From Streptomyces sp. NBC_00083 (GTDB taxonomy: Bacteria; Actinomycetota; Actinomycetes; Streptomycetales; Streptomycetaceae): a stretch of DNA of 64,000 bases. Positions within the stretch are counted from its first letter, which is position 1; each line of letters starts with the position of its first letter. The stretch covers positions 62,001 through 126,000 of the forward strand of contig NZ_JAPELY010000004.1 of assembly GCF_026343295.1 (NCBI RefSeq), in the 5' to 3' direction. A program made the position numbers and the translations under genes. Below are positions 58,193 to 64,000 of the stretch, in pieces. Under the pieces are notes generated by a model, which ran no database searches, was not told the origin of the DNA, and saw nothing but the letters and a program-made list of their open reading frames with translations.

Positions 58193-59128
58193 CTACGCGC
58201 GCCCGTCCTGACAGCGCGCTAGCCAGTCCGCCGCCTTGTCGAACTCCGTGTCCGAGGTCCCCTGCCGGGGCGGCCGCACGTCGTCGAGGGTGACCTCCGC
58301 CCTCGGGTACGAGCCCAGGAAGCGGATCTCGGGACAGATGCGCCGCAGCCCCATCAGCGCCTCCCCCACACGCCGCTCCGAGATGTGGCCCTCCGCGTCG
58401 ATGGCGAAGCAGTAGTTGCCGATGCCCTGACCGGTCGGGCGGGACTGGAGCAGCATCAGGTTGACCCCGCGCACCGAGAACTCCTGGAGCAGTTCGAGCA
58501 GGGCGCCGGGATGGTCCTCGCGCTGCCACACCACCACCGAGGTCTTGTCCGCACCGGTCGGCGCCGCCGGGCGAGCCGGGCGGCCCACGAGCACGAAGCG
58601 GGTCTGGGCGTTGACCGCGTCGTGAATGTCGGTGATCAGCGGTTCGAGGCCGTAGGTGGCTGCCGCGAACTCGCCCGCGAACGCCGCGTCGTACCGCCCC
58701 TCCTGGACGAGACGCGCGCCGTCGGCGTTGGAGGCGGACGACTCCCAGAGCGCCTCCGGCAGGTTGGCCCCCAGCCACTTGCGCACCTGCGGCTGGGCGG
58801 CCGGGTGCGCGGTGACCGACTTGATGTCCGCGAGCGTGGTCCCCGGGCGCACGAGCAGCGCGAACTTGATGGAGAGCAGCACCTCGCGGTAGATCATCAG
58901 GGGCTCGCCCGAGACCAGCTGGTCGAGCGTGGTCGTGATGCCGCCCTCCACCGAGTTCTCGATGGGGACGAGCGCCGCGGCGGCCTCTCCGTTGCGCACC
59001 GCGTCCAGGGCGGCCGGCACGGAGACCATCGGGACCAGTTCGCGGGTGGCTGCCTCGGGGAGGGTGCGCAGGGCGGCCTCGGTGAAGGTGCCCTCGGGCC
59101 CCAGATAGGTGTATCGCGTGGCGGACAT
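58193..59128 (-). CDS. pheA: Prephenate dehydratase
   Basis: 311-residue monofunctional prephenate dehydratase of phenylalanine biosynthesis. The PDT domain begins YTYLGPEGTFTEAALR and has VPIENSVEGG, and the catalytic region NAQTRFVLVG. A C-terminal ACT regulatory domain (about 200-280) has GALLELLQEF and the allosteric QSRPTGQGIGNYCFAID (the usual ESRP reads QSRP). No chorismate mutase domain is fused. ATG 59128 (MSATRYTY) is preferred; GTG 59137 is possible. It lies 93 bases downstream of dtpA on the same strand, with a hairpin between. Confidence 0.97.
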   Translation of the reverse strand: MSATRYTYLGPEGTFTEAALRTLPEAATRELVPMVSVPAALDAVRNGEAAAALVPIENSVEGGITTTLDQLVSGEPLMIYREVLLSIKFALLVRPGTTLADIKSVTAHPAAQPQVRKWLGANLPEALWESSASNADGARLVQEGRYDAAFAGEFAAATYGLEPLITDIHDAVNAQTRFVLVGRPARPAAPTGADKTSVVVWQREDHPGALLELLQEFSVRGVNLMLLQSRPTGQGIGNYCFAIDAEGHISERRVGEALMGLRRICPEIRFLGSYPRAEVTLDDVRPPRQGTSDTEFDKAADWLARCQDGRA

Positions 59129-59189
59129 GCGGTTCACACTAATGGCCCGAAGTCCCCGGCACGCACCGCTCGCACCGGCCGTCCCACCA

Positions 59190-59219
59190 GGCGGGCGCGG
59201 CGCTCCGGCCGCGCCCGCC
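59190..59219 (-). terminator. Hairpin after dtpA
   Basis: GGCGGGCGCGGC / GCCGCGCCCGCC, 12-bp perfect stem with a 6-nt loop, three bases past the dtpA stop. It separates the copper cluster from pheA. Confidence 0.65.
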
Positions 59220-59221
59220 GC

Positions 59222-60529
59222 TCATGACTCCAGGAGCCGCTGGCCCACGTATTCGCCCGCCCGCGGCCCGCCCGGCACCGCGAACAGACCGCTCGCCTCG
59301 TGCCGTACGAACGCGGACAGCGCGTCACCCCGGTCGAGCTTGCGCTGCACCGGCACGAACCCCCTGATGGGATCGGCCTGCCAGCAGACGAAGAGCAGGC
59401 CCGCGTCCGGTGCGCCGTCGGCCGTGCTGCCGTCGTGGTAGGAGAACGCGCGCCGCAGCATGGCCGCGCCGCCGTTCTGCTCCGGGGCGGCGATGCGGGC
59501 GTGCGCGTTCACCGGGATGACCGGCTTGCCGTCCGGCCCGAACGCGTCGAGCTTCATCGCCGTCGTCTCGCTGCCCCCCGAAAGAGGGGCGCCGTCGGCC
59601 TTCTTGCGGCCTATCACCTTCTCCTGATCGGTGAGCGGCAGCTTCTCCCAGGTGTCCAGGAGCATCCGGATGCGGCGTACGACCGCGTACGAACCGCCCG
59701 CCATCCAGGCCGGCTGTCCGCTGTCCGGCACGAAGATCCGCTGTTCGAAGTCGGCGTCGGTGACCTTGGGGTTGCCGGTGCCGTCGATCTGGCCCATGAG
59801 ATTGCGCGCGGTCATCGGCTTCTTCGTGGCGCCCGGGGCGCGGTTGAAGCCGTTCATCTGCCAGCGCACCTTCGCCGCGGCGCCGGCGTCCTGCTGGATC
59901 GCGCGCAGGGCGTGGAAGGCGACCAGCGCGTCGTCCGCGCCGATCTGCACCCACAGATCGCCGTTGGACCGCTTGGGGTCGAGCTGGTCGGAGGAGAAGT
60001 CGGGCAGCGGGTCCAGCTGGCCGGGGCGCCGGTCGGTGAGTTGCGTACGGTCGAAGAAGGTGTGGCCGAAGCCGAAGGTGACGGTCAGCGAGGAGGGGCC
60101 GGCGTCCAGGGCGACCCCGGTGTCGCCGCTGCCCGCGGGCTCGCCCGCCATCAGCGCCGCGGCCGTCGCCGACCAGCGGCGCATCAGGGCGGCCGCCTCC
60201 TTGCGCCCGGCGCCGGGGGCCAGGTCGAAGGCGATCAGATGGCCGGTCGACTGAAGCGGAGTGCTGATCCCCGCTTGATGTTTCCCGTGAAACATCACCT
60301 CCGTGGAACCGACCGACGACAACGGGCTCGTCGCGTCCGGCGATGCGACCGCCGCGTACGCGCCGGCCCCGCCCGCCGCGCCCAGCGCCAGACCGGCCAC
60401 CCCCACGCCGCCCACGGTGCCGAGCAGCTTGCGCCGGGAGATGTCCAGGCCGGGCTCGGCGGAAGCGGCCGGCGGCTGCCCGGCGCCCGGGGCCGTCCCG
60501 GCCTTCTTGGTGTTCTTGGTCTCGGTCAT
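59222..60529 (-). CDS. dtpA: Tat-exported dye-decolorizing heme peroxidase (DtpA/EfeB family)
   Basis: 435 residues. The twin-arginine signal SRRKLLGTVG (Arg32-Arg33) is followed by a hydrophobic stretch, giving export of the folded heme protein. The DyP motif GxxDG reads GQIDG (246-250, distal Asp249); the proximal heme ligand is probably His343 in NAHARIAAP. Automated pipelines often call it efeB, but no efeUO genes are near. In S. lividans the syntenic DtpA assists maturation of the copper oxidase GlxA. It is the last gene of the copper cluster, 11 bases after copCD. Confidence 0.92.
   Translation of the reverse strand: MTETKNTKKAGTAPGAGQPPAASAEPGLDISRRKLLGTVGGVGVAGLALGAAGGAGAYAAVASPDATSPLSSVGSTEVMFHGKHQAGISTPLQSTGHLIAFDLAPGAGRKEAAALMRRWSATAAALMAGEPAGSGDTGVALDAGPSSLTVTFGFGHTFFDRTQLTDRRPGQLDPLPDFSSDQLDPKRSNGDLWVQIGADDALVAFHALRAIQQDAGAAAKVRWQMNGFNRAPGATKKPMTARNLMGQIDGTGNPKVTDADFEQRIFVPDSGQPAWMAGGSYAVVRRIRMLLDTWEKLPLTDQEKVIGRKKADGAPLSGGSETTAMKLDAFGPDGKPVIPVNAHARIAAPEQNGGAAMLRRAFSYHDGSTADGAPDAGLLFVCWQADPIRGFVPVQRKLDRGDALSAFVRHEASGLFAVPGGPRAGEYVGQRLLES
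60280..60293. promoter_or_regulatory. Degenerate parS inside dtpA
   Basis: GTTTCCCGTGAAAC, one base off the parS consensus (A to C in the core), within the coding sequence of dtpA (Met79-Lys82). ParB affinity is uncertain because the change hits the central CACGTG. Confidence 0.45.
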
Positions 60530-60540
60530 GTCAGGTCAAC

Positions 60541-62463
60541 TCAGCCGATCTTGACGTTCTTGTCCACGGTGGTCTCGTCGATCTCGGAGGTGCGTACGGT
60601 CACCGAGATCTGCCAGTCTCCCGCCATCGGGATCTGTACGCCGCTCGCGCTCCAGTGTCCGGTGGTGACGTGGTCGGGCACGACCGGCAGCGGCCCGACC
60701 GACTTCGCGGCCAGGGTGAAGGCGACCTTCACCTCGGGGGCGTCCTTCGGCTTGCCCGCCGGGTCCGTCAGATAGACGTGCAGGTCGTTGGCGCCGGTGC
60801 GGCCGGGGTCGAGGGTGAGCTCGGCGGTGCCCTTGCCGTTCTGGCCGCCGGTGTCGAACGGCAGCCGGACATCGACGGGCCGGTCCGCCACGGCGACCTG
60901 GGACCCGGCCTTCGCCCGGTCCACGGCCTCCTGCGTGCGGCCCGGCTCGGTCGACGTCAGCACGGTCGTCACGGCCAGCAGGACCACGGCGATGCCCGCC
61001 TCGGCGAGGACCGTGCGGCGCAGCCCGCTCCGGCCGGGGTCGGCGTCGCGGACCCGCTTCTCGCGCGCGGAGCTCACCGCGGCCTGCTGGCGCGCGAGTT
61101 GGGCGGCCCGCTTGGCGTCCTTGCCGTCGTCGGGCACGGTGACGGGCTCGGGCTCCGGCTCGCTCGCGCGCTGCTCCACGATCACGGCGGCCCCGGTCCC
61201 GGACGCGGCGCGCTCCGAGAGACGGGCGGTCCAGCGCCGCGAGAACGAGGCGGTCGCGACCAGGACGGCCACCAGGCCGACCTTGACGAGCAGGAGCTGT
61301 CCGTAGGCGGTGTCGACCAGCGCCGACCAGGTGCCGACCTGACGCCACGACTGGTAGAGGCCCGTCGCCGCGAGGACGGCCACGCTCCAGAACGCGATGC
61401 GCGAGAAGCGGAGCACGGCCGCGCGCTCGATGTCGGGTGCCCGGTACAGGACGACGAGCAGGGTGGTGAGTCCTCCGAGCCAGGCCGCGACGGCCAGCAG
61501 GTGCAGGACGTCGACGGGCATGGCGATGCCGGGCTGCAGCCCCGTCGAGGCGTGTTCGGCCAGGGCCCAGGTGGCGGCGAGCCCGGCGGCGACCACGGCA
61601 CCGCCGACGGCCAGGCCGAAGGTGAGGTCCTTCCTCTCGTGCTCGTCCTCGCGCTTGGTGTACGCGCCGAACAGCACCGACACGAACAGGGCGGCGGCGC
61701 CGAGCAGCAGCAGCCGGGAGATGAGCGCCGCGCCCGGCTTGGTCTGCAGCACGGCCCGCAGCCCGTTGAGGTCGAAGGCGTCCGAGAGCTTCCCGGAGCC
61801 GGTGTAGGGGGTGCGCAGCAGCAGCATCGCGAGGGTCGCCGCGGTCATGGTGAGCCAGCCGCCGACGACGACCCGCTGCACCGCGCTGACACCCGCGCCC
61901 CGGCGCCAGCAGGCGAGCACGAAGGCAGCGCCGCCGGTGAGCAGCACGAAGCCGGCGTACGCCGCGTACCGCGTGATGCCGTAGAGGGCGCCGACGAGGC
62001 CGCCGCCCACCTCCTGGGTGGGGAGGACGGCGGCGGTCGCGGAGGGGGCGCCGATGGAGAAGGTGAAGGCGCCGGAGACGGGGTGGCTGTCGGCGGAGAT
62101 CGCCTGCCAGGCCACGGTGTAGGTGCCGTTGGGGATGCCGGTGCGCAGCCGGACGCCGTACTTGACGATGTCCCCGCTGCACAGGTTGATCAGTTCGGCG
62201 GTGTCGGAGCGCTTGCCCGTGGGGTCGAGGACGCGGATGGAGTTGGCGTCCAGGGCGACGCCCTCGGAGAAGGTGAGGGCGACCTGGGCGGGCGCGGAGG
62301 CGACCACCGCCCCGTCCTTCGGGTCGCTGCCGGTCAGTGCGGCGTGCGCGGACGCGGGCACGGCGCCCGCGAACAGGGCGCCGAGCAGCGCCACCGTGAC
62401 GAGCAGCAGCCGGGTCAGGGGCCTGCTCGTGGTGGTCCGACGGGGTGGGGCGGTGGCCGTCAT
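60541..62463 (-). CDS. CopC-CopD fusion copper protein with C-terminal YtkA-like domain
   Basis: 640 residues in three parts. A signal peptide ends ASA, so the mature CopC domain starts with His40 (HAALTGSDPKDG), the N-terminal Cu(II)-binding His; a second His is in DSHPVSG. Eight to nine membrane helices of CopD (about 150-400) follow, then a cytoplasmic basic/Glu linker. A last helix and an extracytoplasmic beta domain (about 515-640) resemble YtkA/FixH. It is involved in copper import or trafficking. The start ATG is at 62463; it is 28 bases from pcuAC. Confidence 0.93.
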   Translation of the reverse strand: MTATAPPRRTTTSRPLTRLLLVTVALLGALFAGAVPASAHAALTGSDPKDGAVVASAPAQVALTFSEGVALDANSIRVLDPTGKRSDTAELINLCSGDIVKYGVRLRTGIPNGTYTVAWQAISADSHPVSGAFTFSIGAPSATAAVLPTQEVGGGLVGALYGITRYAAYAGFVLLTGGAAFVLACWRRGAGVSAVQRVVVGGWLTMTAATLAMLLLRTPYTGSGKLSDAFDLNGLRAVLQTKPGAALISRLLLLGAAALFVSVLFGAYTKREDEHERKDLTFGLAVGGAVVAAGLAATWALAEHASTGLQPGIAMPVDVLHLLAVAAWLGGLTTLLVVLYRAPDIERAAVLRFSRIAFWSVAVLAATGLYQSWRQVGTWSALVDTAYGQLLLVKVGLVAVLVATASFSRRWTARLSERAASGTGAAVIVEQRASEPEPEPVTVPDDGKDAKRAAQLARQQAAVSSAREKRVRDADPGRSGLRRTVLAEAGIAVVLLAVTTVLTSTEPGRTQEAVDRAKAGSQVAVADRPVDVRLPFDTGGQNGKGTAELTLDPGRTGANDLHVYLTDPAGKPKDAPEVKVAFTLAAKSVGPLPVVPDHVTTGHWSASGVQIPMAGDWQISVTVRTSEIDETTVDKNVKIG

Positions 62464-62491
62464 GTCAGTCCCTCAAGTCCCTCTGGTCGCC

Positions 62492-62962
62492 TCAGTGGTG
62501 CTTCGGGTTGTAGGTGGCTTCCTTCACCGGAAGGTCGACCTTGACGGGATCGGCCTTCTCGAAGTGCAGCTCGATGGAGACGTTCTCGCCCTGCTTCGGC
62601 TTCTTCTTCAGGCCCATGAACATGATGTGGCTGCCGCCGCGTTCGAGGTCCAGCTCGCCGCCCGCGGGGATGTCGAAGGACTTCACCTCCTGCATCTTCT
62701 GGTTCTTCGTCTCGTGGATCGTGACGTCGTCCGACAGGTCGCTGGTGACCTTGGTGAGCTTGTCGGCGGCCTTGCCGTCGTTCTTGACGACGAGGAAACC
62801 GCCGGCCATGTCGCTCGTCGGCAGCGGCATGAACGCGTCGCTCACCTGGAGCTTCGGCTTGGCCTCGGCGCTGCCGGAGCAGCCCGCCAGGGCCAGGCCG
62901 GCGGACAGGGCTATGACGGCGGCGACGGTCGGGCGGGTGGCGCGGGTGGTGCGGCGGTTCAC
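62492..62962 (-). CDS. PCu(A)C periplasmic copper chaperone lipoprotein
   Basis: 156 residues. The lipobox LAGC gives Cys28 as the lipid anchor. The copper site follows the PCuAC pattern M-x21-H-x-M (Met90, His112, Met114) with an upstream His83; the family consensus H-x10-M is shortened here to x6. It delivers Cu(I) to CuA-type oxidases and, in Streptomyces (ECuC), to the GlxA pathway with Sco. GTG 62962 overlaps the sco stop by GTGA. Confidence 0.93.
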   Translation of the reverse strand: MNRRTTRATRPTVAAVIALSAGLALAGCSGSAEAKPKLQVSDAFMPLPTSDMAGGFLVVKNDGKAADKLTKVTSDLSDDVTIHETKNQKMQEVKSFDIPAGGELDLERGGSHIMFMGLKKKPKQGENVSIELHFEKADPVKVDLPVKEATYNPKHH

Positions 62963-63618
62963 GGGTTCTCCCCCTTGATGATCTTCGGCAGGTCCTTGGT
63001 GTAGTCGGCGATGGTCGCGTCCTCGCCGTACAGCACGTAGCCCTGGTCCGTCTTGGGGGAGAAGGCGATGACCTGGGCCCCGTGCATGGAGACGACCTTG
63101 CCGTCCTTGTCCTTGGTGGCCGGGTCGATGCCGATGCCGATCGAGCGCGCGCCCTTCTGGATGGTGGCGAAGTCGCCGGTCAGGCCGATGAAGGACGGGT
63201 CCTGGCCCTTGAGCCACTTGCCGAGCGAGGCGGGGGTGTCGCGCTCGGGGTCGGTGGTCACGAAGACGACCTGGAGCTTGTCCTGGTCGGCCTTGGGCAG
63301 CGACTTCTTGGCGACGGCGATGTTGCCCATGGTCAGCGGGCAGACGTCCGGGCAGTTGGTGTAGCCGAAGTAGATGAGCGTCGGCTTGCCCTTGGTCTCG
63401 GCACGGAAGTCGAACTTCTTGCCGTTGGTGTCCGTCAGGACGAAGTCGGGCTTGGCGAACGGCCGGTCGAGCAAGGTCGCGGCCTGGGTCTTCGCGGAGG
63501 CGGAGACATCGGCGACGGGGCTGTGCGAGCCGTCGTCGCCGCTGCTGCCGCACGCGGTCAGGGTGAGCGCCGCTGCCACCGCGAGGGCGGCGGCAGTCAG
63601 CGCGGTCTTGGTGCGCAT
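62959..63618 (-). CDS. Sco family copper chaperone
   Basis: 219 residues, thioredoxin fold. Lipobox LTAC (Cys23). The copper-binding CPDVC (Cys89, Cys93) and His179 (VSMHGAQVIAFSP) are intact. Sco acts extracellularly, receiving or giving copper and reducing thiols during assembly of cytochrome oxidase or GlxA. It is followed by coupled pcuAC. The gap to ycnI is 47 bases, consistent with one operon. Confidence 0.95.
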   Translation of the reverse strand: MRTKTALTAAALAVAAALTLTACGSSGDDGSHSPVADVSASAKTQAATLLDRPFAKPDFVLTDTNGKKFDFRAETKGKPTLIYFGYTNCPDVCPLTMGNIAVAKKSLPKADQDKLQVVFVTTDPERDTPASLGKWLKGQDPSFIGLTGDFATIQKGARSIGIGIDPATKDKDGKVVSMHGAQVIAFSPKTDQGYVLYGEDATIADYTKDLPKIIKGENP

Positions 63619-63665
63619 GAGGTGATGTTCCGGTCTTTTCCGGTGGAAGGAGTGCAGGGTGCGGG

Positions 63666-64000
63666 TTACGCGGAGCGTCGCCGTCCGGCGAACACCCCGA
63701 AGGCCACGCCCGCGATGCCGACGACGATGCCCACCACGGCCAGGACGCGCGCGGTGGTGTCGGTGTCCGAGGACGGGGCGGCGGCGGTCTTCTGACCGGC
63801 CGTGCTCTTGTCCGCTGCGGGCGCCGCACCGCCCTGGCCGGTGGCGGCGGCCGTCAGCTGAAGGGTCGGCGCCGGGTTGGCGGGCTCGGGCGCGCCCTGC
63901 TTCGCCTCTTCGATCCAGCGCACGACCTCGTTGTTGTCGTACGTCTGGAGGGCCTTGAAGACGAGCTGGTCGGTGTCGGTGGGCAGCGAGCCGATGGACA
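63666..64000 (-). CDS. YcnI-like (DUF1775) copper-associated protein, C-terminal part
   Basis: The last 111 codons; the start lies beyond the window. The visible end of the YcnI domain reads LPTDTDQLVFKALQTYDNNEVVRWIE, followed by an Ala/Thr/Pro-rich stalk, one membrane helix (VLAVVGIVVGIAGVAFGVFA) and RRR. YcnI domains bind Cu(II) through His and Trp residues at the mature N terminus, not seen here. It is first of the visible copper cluster. Confidence 0.9.
   Translation of the reverse strand, partial: SIGSLPTDTDQLVFKALQTYDNNEVVRWIEEAKQGAPEPANPAPTLQLTAAATGQGGAAPAADKSTAGQKTAAAPSSDTDTTARVLAVVGIVVGIAGVAFGVFAGRRRSA

Noticed and set aside
60343..62544. 733-codon plus-strand frame opposite the copCD gene
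   Set aside because: Mirror of a clear multi-domain membrane protein; Gly/Asp/Arg-rich nonsense composition.
1..64000. tRNA, rRNA, insertion sequence or integrase-bounded island
   Set aside because: No cloverleaf-like tRNA sequence was seen in the intergenic gaps, and no transposase or integrase gene or terminal inverted repeats were found; a tRNAscan run would be decisive.

Overview
The window is a high-GC actinobacterial chromosome segment, almost certainly Streptomyces. It carries the sporulation pair ssgR-ssgA, a fused CydCD transporter, an SsgA-like protein, F420-type oxidoreductase, many GTG starts and repeated copies of the actinobacterial ParB site GTTTCACGTGAAAC. The gene order from dnaB through ssgR-ssgA, thiC, hisC, cydAB-cydCD, serS, pheA and the Sco/PCuAC/DyP copper cluster matches, from memory, the S. 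coelicolor SCO3911 to SCO3967 interval. The window is therefore close to oriC.

Layout. 1-1395: 3' part of dnaB. 1.5-16 kb: a more accessory stretch of small regulator/enzyme modules: PadR with a hypothetical protein and an FAD monooxygenase, HxlR with a deacetylase and an NmrA-type reductase, a dienelactone-hydrolase-like protein, a class C serine hydrolase, MarR/MFS/HbpS-like, GNATs, Nudix, LysR and a PLP lyase. 16-20 kb: small membrane proteins, cupin, ssgR-ssgA, YibE/F. 20-27.8 kb: thiC under a TPP riboswitch, a PPP-type phosphatase, a LacI regulator, hisC and a cyclophilin-like protein. 27.8-36 kb: cytochrome bd operon cydA-cydB-cydCD behind a near-perfect Rex operator, then a DosS-like tandem-GAF histidine kinase. 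36-42.7 kb: HAD phosphatase, DUF72, LLM oxidoreductase, KptA, and PadR/membrane protein/carotenoid oxygenase. 42.7-47.4 kb: a four-gene minus-strand operon (M24 peptidase, EphD-like hydrolase-SDR fusion, PF10118 protein, MerR regulator). 47.5-51.2 kb: two ATPase/permease pairs closed by a strong terminator. 51.2-55.2 kb: an HTH/coiled-coil protein, MFS, GntR regulator and rhomboid-like protein. 55.4-59.2 kb: HAD-serS operon and pheA. 59.2-64 kb: ycnI-sco-pcuAC-copCD-dtpA copper cluster on the minus strand.

A second, non-coding layer lies over the genes. Nine intact or one-mismatch parS sites occur between 8.5 and 36.0 kb in four tight groups, with a degenerate one in dtpA. Several sit at the centre of long perfect inverted repeats that look like transcription terminators, and two lie on translation starts. 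DnaA boxes cluster in three intergenic gaps (about 42.7, 47.4 and 57.8-58.1 kb); the largest lies between serS and pheA. This origin-proximal DNA thus appears to double as a chromosome segregation and replication-control region.

I did not find a clear-cut new defence, CRISPR or mobile system, and saw no tRNA or rRNA genes. The best leads for something undescribed are the parS-in-terminator arrangement, a promoter plus double-hairpin small RNA candidate near 14.8 kb, the EphD-like operon, and the predicted operator/promoter pairs at the regulator genes.
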